A DNA stretch of 64,000 nt from NCBI RefSeq assembly GCF_900107765.1, contig NZ_FNQY01000003.1, forward strand, positions 62,001 to 126,000, written 5' to 3'. Position numbers and translations under genes: made by a program. Source of the stretch: Arachidicoccus rhizosphaerae (lineage in GTDB: Bacteria > Bacteroidota > Bacteroidia > Chitinophagales > Chitinophagaceae). Below are positions 56,653-64,000 of this stretch, one piece after another; positions within the stretch are counted from its first letter, which is position 1, and each line of letters starts with the position of its first letter. A model generated the notes under the pieces. That model did not search any database and was not told the DNA's origin. It saw only the letters and a list, made by a program, of their open reading frames with translations.

Positions 56653-56699
56653 ATCATTATAAAAAAAAGGGGCAGACGCCCCTTTTTTATTATAATGAT
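56653..56699 (+). terminator. Terminator after the receptor gene
   Basis: GGGGC (56669-56673) pairs with GCCCC (56678-56682), extended by an A6/T6 segment and an outer ATCATTATA/TATAATGAT arm. Confidence 0.9.
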
Positions 56700-56785
56700 C
56701 CTGAGGTTTTCTGTAACGATAGTTAGTACTTGGATACCTTGTACCAAAGCTGTTGATTCACCGGCAAATACCTTAACTTAGCGGC

Positions 56786-59626
56786 ATGGAAAAAAAACTA
56801 TTTTTACTGGATGCTATGGCCCTGATTTACAGGGCATATTATGCTTTAATCCGTAATCCTCGGCTAACCTCCCAAGGCAAAAACACCAATGCTCAATTTG
56901 GTTTTACTAATACCTTACTTGAACTCCTAAGTAAATATAAGCCAACCCACATGGCGGTATGTTTTGATACGCATGCACCAACAGAGCGACATACTGATTT
57001 TGAAGAATATAAGGCCAATCGTCAGAAAGCGCCTGAAGACCTGCTTGATTCAATTCCTGACATTAAAAGAATCATTAATGGGTTTAATATCCCATGTATT
57101 GAATACGATGGCTATGAGGCTGATGATATTATCGGAACCTTGGCATGGCAGGCGGCGGATGTGGGCTATCAGGTTTTTATGGTGACCCCGGATAAGGATT
57201 ATGGACAATTACTTACCAAAGAGAATGTTTTTATCTATAAACCTGCCTATATGGGCAAAAAAGAGGAGATATTAACCGCAGAGAAAATCTGTGAAAAATG
57301 GGATATCGCAAGAGTTGACCAGGTAGTGGATGTCCTGGGGTTAATGGGCGATGCGGTGGATAACATTCCCGGCATTCCAGGCGTAGGAGAAAAGACGGCT
57401 GCCAAGCTACTCAAAGAGTATGATACACTGGAAAACATCCTGGAGCACGCAAAGGAAATCAAAGGAGCTTTAGGAAAGAAAGTTCAGGAAGGGAAAGAAA
57501 GTGCTATACTTTCTAAGAAGCTAGCCACCATTATTACAGATGTTCCCGTCAAATTTCATGAAGAAGACTTTAGCGTAAGTGCCTTTAATCAAGAAGCGTT
57601 AGCTGAGGTTTTCTCTGAATTAGAATTTCGAACTTTAGGTAAACGCATATTAGGAGATAGTTTTAAAGTAGATGTGCAGGTAGCTGTCCAAAGGGATTTA
57701 TTTGGCAATATCGTAGAATCCAGCACATCGATAACACAAGTTTCAAAATCCGGGGGAGACAGTTTCCTTCCAGAACAGGCTGAGACGGAAATGGTTGCCA
57801 TGGAAGGCAAAACAATCGAAAATACACCGCATGAATATCACCTGGTTCAGGGAGATGCGGCAATTTTGGATTTAGTGGAAAAATTAGGTAAACACCATGA
57901 AATCTGTTTTGATACGGAAACAACCGGGACAGACCCCAATAATGTGGAACTTGTGGGAATGAGTTTTTCGGTTAAACCCGGTGAAGGCTTTTATGTTCCC
58001 GTCGACGCTGACCAGAAGGAGGCAAACCGCCAGGTTGCATTATTTACAGATTTGTTTCAGCGCAAGGATATTACCTGGATTGGACAGAATCTTAAATATG
58101 ATCTGCTGGTCATGAAATGGTATGGGCAACAATTTCCCGGTAACATATTTGACACCATGGTTGCCGACTATGTTATTGAACCGGAAGGCAGAAGAAGCAT
58201 GGATTTACTGAGTGAAAAATATCTGGGATACACCCCGGTATCCATTACGGAACTCATTGGTAAAAAGGGAAAAAATCAAGGCAATATGCGGGATGTTCCT
58301 GCTGAAAAGGTCGCAGATTATGCAGCTGAAGACGCAGACATTACCTTCCAATTAAAAGAGATATTTGTACCCCTGCTCAAAGAAAAAGAGGTTGAAAAAG
58401 TATTTTATGAAGCAGATCTGCCACTGGTAAAAGTACTGGCCGACATGGAATTTGAAGGCATTAGGGTAGATGAAGATTTTTTAAAGAACTATTCAGAAAT
58501 CCTTGAAAGTGAAGCGGCAATATTTGAAAAAAGGGTATATGAGGCAGCTGGCGTACATTTTAATTTAGCGTCACCCAAACAACTAGGGGAAGTACTGTTT
58601 GAAAAGCTCAAGCTAGATCCTAAAGCCAAAAAAACAAAAACCGGCCAGTATGCCACGGGAGAAGATGTATTATCCAAACTTGCAGTACAACACCAGATTG
58701 CAGATGATATCTTAGGTTTTAGGGAATTGACAAAACTAAGAAATACCTATGTGGATGCAATTCCGCAATTAATCAATTCAAAAACAGGAAGAGTCCACAC
58801 TTCTTATAATCAAACGGTGGTCGTTACGGGTCGACTAAGCAGCAATAACCCAAATTTGCAGAACATCCCCGTGCGGACAGAACGTGGGAAGGAAATCAGA
58901 AAGGCGTTTATCCCAAGAGATAACGACCACGTTTTACTGAGTGCCGACTATTCACAAATTGAGCTCCGGGTGGTAGCTGCTATCAGCGGAGACAAAAATA
59001 TGGCAGAAGCATTCAAAAGCGGTGCTGATATTCATACAGCTACTGCAGCCAAGGTATTTGGTGTGGATATCGGGGAGGTAACCAAAGAACAAAGGTACCG
59101 TGCCAAAAGCGTTAACTTCGGGATTATTTATGGCCAGGGGGCTTTCGGGCTAGGTCAAAATTTAGGTATCTCCCGAACAGAGGCCAAAGAGATTATAGAT
59201 AATTACAAAACTGAATTTTCAGGAATTGCAAAGTTTATGGAGGATACCATAGCACGGGCACAGCAAAATGGCTATGTGGAGACTTTGCTGGGCAGAAAAA
59301 CCTGGATTCGTGACATTAATTCTGCCAACTTTACCGTGAAGGGCTTTGCAGAAAGAGTCGCAATTAATGCCCCTATACAAGGTACTGCAGCAGATATGAT
59401 AAAGCTTGCCATGATTAGCATTCATAAAGAAATGCAGCAAAGAATGTTGAAATCAAGGATGATTCTTCAGGTTCATGATGAACTCATATTTGATGTTCAT
59501 AAAGATGAATTAGAGGAAGTTAAAGCCTTAGTCCTGGAAAGAATGGAATCTGCGCTGCCTCTTCCCGGAGGCGTACCTGTGAAAGCAGAAATCGGTACAG
59601 GCAACAACTGGCTGGAAGCACATTAA
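56786..59626 (+). CDS. polA: DNA polymerase I
   Basis: 946 residues, full length with all three domains. The 5'-nuclease (about 1-300) includes YRAYYAL, DTHAPTERH, the acidic YEADDIIGTLA and LGLMGDAVDNIPGIPGVGEKTAAKLL. The 3'-5' exonuclease (about 350-540) retains its acidic motif FDTETTGTDP and DYAAEDADITFQL, so proofreading should be intact. The polymerase domain has motif A in SADYSQIELRVVAAISGD, motif B in RYRAKSVNFGIIYGQGAFGL and motif C in LQVHDELIFDV. It fills Okazaki gaps and repairs DNA. Monocistronic after a strong terminator. Confidence 0.98.
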   Translation: MEKKLFLLDAMALIYRAYYALIRNPRLTSQGKNTNAQFGFTNTLLELLSKYKPTHMAVCFDTHAPTERHTDFEEYKANRQKAPEDLLDSIPDIKRIINGFNIPCIEYDGYEADDIIGTLAWQAADVGYQVFMVTPDKDYGQLLTKENVFIYKPAYMGKKEEILTAEKICEKWDIARVDQVVDVLGLMGDAVDNIPGIPGVGEKTAAKLLKEYDTLENILEHAKEIKGALGKKVQEGKESAILSKKLATIITDVPVKFHEEDFSVSAFNQEALAEVFSELEFRTLGKRILGDSFKVDVQVAVQRDLFGNIVESSTSITQVSKSGGDSFLPEQAETEMVAMEGKTIENTPHEYHLVQGDAAILDLVEKLGKHHEICFDTETTGTDPNNVELVGMSFSVKPGEGFYVPVDADQKEANRQVALFTDLFQRKDITWIGQNLKYDLLVMKWYGQQFPGNIFDTMVADYVIEPEGRRSMDLLSEKYLGYTPVSITELIGKKGKNQGNMRDVPAEKVADYAAEDADITFQLKEIFVPLLKEKEVEKVFYEADLPLVKVLADMEFEGIRVDEDFLKNYSEILESEAAIFEKRVYEAAGVHFNLASPKQLGEVLFEKLKLDPKAKKTKTGQYATGEDVLSKLAVQHQIADDILGFRELTKLRNTYVDAIPQLINSKTGRVHTSYNQTVVVTGRLSSNNPNLQNIPVRTERGKEIRKAFIPRDNDHVLLSADYSQIELRVVAAISGDKNMAEAFKSGADIHTATAAKVFGVDIGEVTKEQRYRAKSVNFGIIYGQGAFGLGQNLGISRTEAKEIIDNYKTEFSGIAKFMEDTIARAQQNGYVETLLGRKTWIRDINSANFTVKGFAERVAINAPIQGTAADMIKLAMISIHKEMQQRMLKSRMILQVHDELIFDVHKDELEEVKALVLERMESALPLPGGVPVKAEIGTGNNWLEAH

Positions 59627-59712
59627 TACCATATAGTAACAATTTTTTCAACAAAAAGACGTTCATTAGAAATACGCATATTGATAAATTTAGAGACCAC
59701 CGGTCCAACATA

Positions 59713-61149
59713 ATGAGAAAAATAAAAAACTGGCCATCATTGTGCATACTGCTGCTAACCGTTTTGCTGCTTGGTTTTACAACAAGTTGTCAAAAAGATC
59801 AGCTCGTTTCCGGTAGTACTGTTTCCTTATACAATGAAACGGACTCCCTGCAATTTGATGAAGTTTTTACCACACAGCCGCAACCTACGCAACAAGTGAA
59901 AATCTTCAACGGTAGTGAAGGGACTGTATCCATCAATAACATAAAACTGGCGGGTGGTTCCAAATCCCCCTTCAAAATCAATGTTAATGGCCAGGCAGGG
60001 ACTGATTTTTCAAATCTTAATCTGGCAAAAAATGACAGCCTTTATGTATTTGTCACGGTAACCCTGCCGGAGCATGACAAAGACACCCCCTTTGATGTAC
60101 TGGATAGTATTGAATATCAATACGGAAATAAAACCGGAAAAATCATTTTATCTGCAACCGGAATAAATGCCTTTTATCTACCAGGTGGCAATATTTCCCA
60201 CGATACGACCTGGACTGATCAGAGACCTATTGTTATAAGCGGCAATATTACCGTTGCCGAGGGAGCCACCTTGCAAATTAAGCCAGGCGCTCAAATCTAT
60301 ACGAAAGCGGGAAAGGGGATCCTTATTAATGGGCGGCTGGAGGCACTGGGTAGCGCAGATAGCGCAGCCCAGATATTAATGACCGGTAGTCGACTAGACG
60401 CTCCTTATAATAATATGCCGGGAAGCTGGCAGGGTTTAAATTTCGGTCCAAGCAGCAAAAACAATCATTTAACATTCGTACACCTCTACAATGCAGTAAA
60501 CGCTATCAGTGATACCGATAAGCCAATATCCGGTTTTAATGTCCTTACCACTTCGGCCATATCACTGAATAACTGTATCATTATGCAAAGTGCCAAGGAA
60601 GCATTGCTTTTCAGACATAGCAGTGCCACAATATCCAATTGCCTGATTTACAATTCAGGTATGGCTATCAGGGCAATGGGAGGCAGCTATTCGCTGCAAT
60701 ACCTGACGCTTGCGGGTTATAGTAACGACTATATCTACCATACGAATCCATTGTTATATTTAGCCGATCATAATGGGCAAGGGAATCAGGATCCTTTACT
60801 TCTTAGCGCCACTAATTGTATTATTACAGGGGATAATGACGCTCTGGATGAACTTGCAGTGGACAATGTTTATAATCAGTTCACCCTTAGTTTTCAAAAT
60901 GATTTAATTAAAGCCGTCAATCTTCCTTCCATAGGCACATTTACAAACTGCCTACTCAATGTGGATCCGGCCTTCACTTTGGTGGACAACAGAAGTTCCA
61001 CCTATGATTTTCAGCCACTTAGCATTTCATCTGTCATTGCTTCAGCCAAACCAATTCAAGGTATTACTGCGGATTTATTAGGTCGGCTGAGAGATCCATC
61101 AGCCCCTACAATTGGTTGCTATGAATTTAAGGAAGCTACAACACCGTAA
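59713..61149 (+). CDS. Right-handed beta-helix lipoprotein
   Basis: 478 residues with a lipoprotein signal (MRKIKNWPSLCILLLTVLLLGFTTS-C26, then QKDQL, near the Bacteroidota export consensus). The N-terminal part (about 40-150) is an Ig-like strand-rich domain (FTTQPQPTQQVKIFNGSEGTV, a choice-of-anchor-like pattern). From about 155 onward come repeats of a right-handed beta-helix: NITVAEGATLQIKPGAQIY, ISLNNCIIMQSAKEALLF, ATISNCLIYNSGMAI and ATNCIITGDND. The helix resembles polysaccharide-lyase-like or adhesive folds, but no catalytic signature is visible. Function unknown. Lies 86 bp after polA and 54 bp before the peroxidase. Confidence 0.75.
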   Translation: MRKIKNWPSLCILLLTVLLLGFTTSCQKDQLVSGSTVSLYNETDSLQFDEVFTTQPQPTQQVKIFNGSEGTVSINNIKLAGGSKSPFKINVNGQAGTDFSNLNLAKNDSLYVFVTVTLPEHDKDTPFDVLDSIEYQYGNKTGKIILSATGINAFYLPGGNISHDTTWTDQRPIVISGNITVAEGATLQIKPGAQIYTKAGKGILINGRLEALGSADSAAQILMTGSRLDAPYNNMPGSWQGLNFGPSSKNNHLTFVHLYNAVNAISDTDKPISGFNVLTTSAISLNNCIIMQSAKEALLFRHSSATISNCLIYNSGMAIRAMGGSYSLQYLTLAGYSNDYIYHTNPLLYLADHNGQGNQDPLLLSATNCIITGDNDALDELAVDNVYNQFTLSFQNDLIKAVNLPSIGTFTNCLLNVDPAFTLVDNRSSTYDFQPLSISSVIASAKPIQGITADLLGRLRDPSAPTIGCYEFKEATTP

Positions 61150-61203
61150 ATTAAGCCCTTGATGTATATTTGAAAAGCATTCTTCAAATCAAAAATCATC
61201 AAG

Positions 61204-61833
61204 ATGAAAAAATACTTTTTATTTAGCCTTTTAGCGATAGGTATGTTATGTAGCATGTCATTTAGAGATTCTGCCGGCGTACAGCAATTGGAGGTAGATA
61301 CTGCTGCCATTACTACTAATTCCAACCTTATGCACCTTAAACCCAAAAAAATAATGGCAAAAAGCATTTATGATTTTAAAATAGCCTCCATTGATGGCGG
61401 AACCATTGATTTTTCAAAATTTAAAGGGAAATATATATTAATTGTCAATACTGCCTCGAAATGCGGCTTCACTCCGCAATACAAAGGATTGGAACAGTTA
61501 TATAAGGATTATTCCGATAAGCTGGTAATTGTAGGCTTCCCTTCAGATAATTTCCATGATCAGGAATTTAAGGATAATAAAGATATTCAGGCTTTTTGTG
61601 AAAAAAATTACGGCGTCACTTTTCCCTTAACCACACGTGTGGATGTAAAAGGCGATAACATTACTCCTGTATTTGATTATTTAACCCATAAAGCAGAAAA
61701 CGGACAACTTGACGCGGTCATTTCCTGGAATTTCAATAAATTTTTAATTAATCCAGAAGGCAAGCTACTGGCTCACTTTGATTCCAAGGTTACCCCGGAA
61801 AGCACCGAAATCATTCAATATCTGAAGCAATAA
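61204..61833 (+). CDS. Glutathione peroxidase family (Cys-type, probably thioredoxin-dependent), exported
   Basis: 209 residues. The N-terminal 25 residues form a signal sequence (MKKYFLFSLLAIGMLCSMSF), followed by a linker and the peroxidase domain from MAKSIYDFKI (residue 51). Catalytic residues are C87 in NTASKCGFTPQYKG, Q120 in FHDQEF and W175-N in ISWNFNKFLINPEG; the resolving cysteine C132 is in FCEKNYGVTFP. The cysteine usual in the FPCNQF motif is Ser114. Such Cys-Gpx enzymes reduce peroxides with thioredoxin. An internal start at residue 51 would give a cytosolic form, so location is likely envelope but not certain. Confidence 0.9.
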   Translation: MKKYFLFSLLAIGMLCSMSFRDSAGVQQLEVDTAAITTNSNLMHLKPKKIMAKSIYDFKIASIDGGTIDFSKFKGKYILIVNTASKCGFTPQYKGLEQLYKDYSDKLVIVGFPSDNFHDQEFKDNKDIQAFCEKNYGVTFPLTTRVDVKGDNITPVFDYLTHKAENGQLDAVISWNFNKFLINPEGKLLAHFDSKVTPESTEIIQYLKQ

Positions 61834-61878
61834 GCATCCGGCCTTTGTCCGGCCTCCTTATTCAATATTTTACCTCGC

Positions 61879-61920
61879 CCCCCTGATTGTTTAAATAATT
61901 TCACAATCAGGGGGCTTTTT
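61879..61920 (+). terminator. Terminator after the peroxidase gene
   Basis: CCCCCTGATTGT (61879-61890) pairs perfectly with ACAATCAGGGGG (61903-61914), followed by CTTTTTT. Confidence 0.92.
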
Positions 61921-62329
61921 TGTTATAAAAATTTAATTCGGCCCGTTACGTGGCTCTTTCCAGAGTAGTCTATCGCCAGAATAACCAATTTATTGGCTTA
62001 AAGCATAAAAATAACAGTCAATAAATGACAAAATAAGATCAATCAACCCTATAAAACTAAAGTCCGGACAGACCATTACATTAAACTATTTTATTATTTT
62101 ATATATCTATAATATAATAAATACAATATACAAGGTCTAATTTTTGATAAAATTCAACGAATTTTAGACTTTATTGAATTTCCTGCAAAGATGTAGGCTC
62201 TTAACAAACATTAGTTTAAACATCTTCAAATTTTTTTGATGATTTTTTAGAAAATTTAAAATTTATTGTCTAATTTTATGCCTGTTCATTAAAAATGACG
62301 ATTATATTCATTCACTATTTGTTGTAGAT
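61921..62329. other. 409-bp AT-rich region upstream of gltB, no gene seen
   Basis: Very AT-rich, especially 62090-62280. No frame of note. Near the gene, TAATTTTA (62273-62280) resembles a -7 element but lacks TTTG at the right distance, so the gltB promoter is not assigned. Confidence 0.5.
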
Positions 62330-64000
62330 ATGTCAAGACCAGAAAATCAGCAGGGACTATATGACAGCTCCTTTGAGCATGATGCGTGTGGTGTGGGGTT
62401 TGTAGCTAATATTAAAGGCAGAAAATCTCACCAGAATATTGCTGACGCCCTCACCATATTAGAGAATATGGAACACAGAGGGGCTTGTGGCTGTGAACAG
62501 AATACCGGAGACGGAGCCGGTATCATGATTCAGACACCTCATGAATTCTTTTTTGAGGAATGTTTGAAATCGGGCGTCCACCTGCCATCCTTTGGGAAAT
62601 ATGCAGTGGGCGTTTTGTTTTTTCCAAGAGACCTTAGATTAAGAGAAGAGTGCCGTGGAATTTTCAACCGTGCAGTTGAAACCTTGGGCCTGGAAATTCT
62701 TACCTATCGAAAGGTCCCGGTAAATACGGCAGGTATCGGTAATACCGCACTTTCTGTAGAACCTGAAATGGAACATGTGTTTATTGCCTGTCCGGATCAC
62801 ATCACAGATCCAGAAGCTTTCGAGAGAAAACTCTTTGTATTGCGCAACTATGCGGTACATACCATTCTAAATACAGTAAAAAACGATGAGATCGGTTTTT
62901 ATATCGCATCACTATCTTATAAAACGGTCATTTATAAAGGGCAACTGACCAGTGGTCAGGTTCGTTCTTATTTTAATGACCTGAACAACAAAAAAGTTGT
63001 TTCTGCATTTGCACTGGTTCACTCCAGATTTGCAACCAACACCTTCCCATCCTGGAAACTGGCTCAGCCATTCCGCTATATCGCTCATAATGGAGAAATC
63101 AATACGCTGCAGGGTAACCTGAACTGGTTGAAAGCAGGAGAGGGCGATTTCGTGAGTGATTATTTTACGGAAGAGGAAGTAGATATGCTTTTACCTATTG
63201 TTACTTCTCAGCAGTCTGACTCGGCCTGCCTGGACAACATGGTAGAATTGTTGACATTGACTGGTCGTAGCCTGCCTCACGTCATGATGATGCTGATTCC
63301 TGAAGCATGGGATGGTAATGATCTGATGGATCCGGTCAAAAAGGCTTTCTATGAATACCATAGCTGCCTGATGGAACCATGGGATGGTCCTGCTACCATT
63401 TCTTTTACCGATGGTAAGATTATCGGTGCAACACTGGATAGAAACGGGCTTCGTCCGTCTCGATTCTGCCTGACTAATGACGATCGCGTCATTATGGCCT
63501 CAGAAACCGGTGCCTTAATCGTGGATCCAGCCACCATTATTAAAAATGGCCGTCTTCAACCGGGCAAGATGTTCGTTGTAGATATGGAACAGGGAAGAAT
63601 CATCAGTGATGATGAGCTGAAAACTGAAATCTGTTCTGCCAAACCTTACGGGGAATGGCTGAATAAATATAAGATCCGCATGGAAGAACTTCCAGAGCCA
63701 AGAGTACAGTTTACGCACCTGGAAGATGCACAAATCTTTAAGTACCACAAAGCCTTTGGGTATTCCCAGGAAGATATCCATGATATCATTTCACCCATGG
63801 CTGTCGGAGGAAAGGAACCGATTGGTTCAATGGGTTCAGATGCTCCGCTGGCCGTACTTAGTGATCAGCCACAGCACTTGAGTGCCTACTTTAAACAATT
63901 ATTTGCCCAGGTCACCAATCCACCGATTGACCCAATTAGAGAGCGTATGGTCATGAGCCTTGCTACCTTCCTGGGGTCTTCCGGAAACATTCTTAAAGAG
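62330..64000 (+). CDS. gltB: Glutamate synthase large subunit, N-terminal part (3' end outside window)
   Basis: 557 codons, open to the end of the window. The start MSRPENQQGLYDSSFEHDACGVGF fits a short propeptide with the amidotransferase nucleophile C20 that becomes N-terminal after processing. The type II (Ntn) glutaminase domain continues with HRGACGCEQNTGDGAG, FALVHSRFATNTFPSWKLAQPFRYIAHNGEINTLQGN and DSACLDNMVELL. Beyond about residue 430 the central domain begins (AVGGKEPIGSMGSDAPLAVLSD). GltB with GltD converts glutamine and 2-oxoglutarate to two glutamates. The FMN and iron-sulfur domains lie outside the window. Confidence 0.96.
   Translation, partial: MSRPENQQGLYDSSFEHDACGVGFVANIKGRKSHQNIADALTILENMEHRGACGCEQNTGDGAGIMIQTPHEFFFEECLKSGVHLPSFGKYAVGVLFFPRDLRLREECRGIFNRAVETLGLEILTYRKVPVNTAGIGNTALSVEPEMEHVFIACPDHITDPEAFERKLFVLRNYAVHTILNTVKNDEIGFYIASLSYKTVIYKGQLTSGQVRSYFNDLNNKKVVSAFALVHSRFATNTFPSWKLAQPFRYIAHNGEINTLQGNLNWLKAGEGDFVSDYFTEEEVDMLLPIVTSQQSDSACLDNMVELLTLTGRSLPHVMMMLIPEAWDGNDLMDPVKKAFYEYHSCLMEPWDGPATISFTDGKIIGATLDRNGLRPSRFCLTNDDRVIMASETGALIVDPATIIKNGRLQPGKMFVVDMEQGRIISDDELKTEICSAKPYGEWLNKYKIRMEELPEPRVQFTHLEDAQIFKYHKAFGYSQEDIHDIISPMAVGGKEPIGSMGSDAPLAVLSDQPQHLSAYFKQLFAQVTNPPIDPIRERMVMSLATFLGSSGNILKE

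Noticed and set aside
1-64000. CRISPR arrays, tRNA/rRNA genes, insertion sequences, prophage or defence systems
   Set aside because: Reading both strands I found no direct-repeat arrays, tRNA-like cloverleaf segments, transposase or integrase motifs, or restriction/toxin-antitoxin pairs.

Overview
The window comes from an AT-rich Bacteroidota chromosome, most likely Chitinophagia (Chitinophagaceae-like). The evidence is a complete SusC/SusD polysaccharide-utilization locus, TonB-dependent receptors with N-terminal carboxypeptidase-regulatory-like domains, an HTCS-type periplasmic sensor, lipoproteins with C-(X)-K-D/E export-like starts, DUF4965, GH92 and GH95 enzymes, and promoters of the Bacteroidota type (TTTG, about 18-21 bp, TAnnTTTG) in place of sigma70 boxes. 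I see no rRNA, tRNA, CRISPR array, insertion sequence, integrase or phage gene. It reads as core chromosome with interleaved glycan-use islands.

Layout. 0-1.5 kb: end of hisC and bifunctional hisB. 1.6-4.2 kb: a PadR regulator and a large PspC-domain membrane protein, transcribed leftward from a promoter overlapped by a perfect dyad. 4.4-13.5 kb: housekeeping genes (LMW phosphatase, hisS, a lipoprotein, FKBP isomerase, pyrR, a membrane J-protein, smc, a META lipoprotein). 13.6-24.8 kb: a leftward polysaccharide-utilization locus (phosphodiester glycosidase-like protein, lipoprotein, GH5, SusC, SusD, IPT-type surface glycan-binding protein, second glycosidase). 25-34.4 kb: rightward DUF4965 glutaminase-like protein and GH92 mannosidase, followed by a two-component sensor split from its AraC-type response regulator by one in-frame stop. 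34.4-36.3 kb: a candidate structured RNA and the two subunits of a 3-oxoacid CoA-transferase. 36.4-41.6 kb (leftward): GH95 fucosidase, a class D beta-lactamase-fold lipoprotein without catalytic residues, and a reduced Bat pair (VWA and TPR proteins). 41.7-45.7 kb: glycosylasparaginase and an outer-membrane beta-barrel receptor. 46-49.9 kb: TIGR02757 protein, then TolC and a membrane-fusion adaptor with no permease. 50.2-53.8 kb: glucose-dehydrogenase-like SDR and a cytoplasmic GH63/MGH1-like glycosidase. 54-56.6 kb: TPP riboswitch controlling a TonB-dependent receptor. 56.8-64 kb: polA, a beta-helix lipoprotein, glutathione peroxidase and the first 557 codons of gltB.

How the parts fit. The SusCD locus should bind and import oligosaccharides released at the surface by GH5 and the second glycosidase. 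The GH92, GH95, glycosylasparaginase and glutaminase-like genes together look suited to dismantling host- or plant-type N-glycans and glycopeptides (inference from family activities). The most unusual observations are the split HTCS, the catalytically dead class D beta-lactamase-like protein, the hairpin-rich candidate RNA at 34.66-34.81 kb, and several clean palindromic operator candidates.
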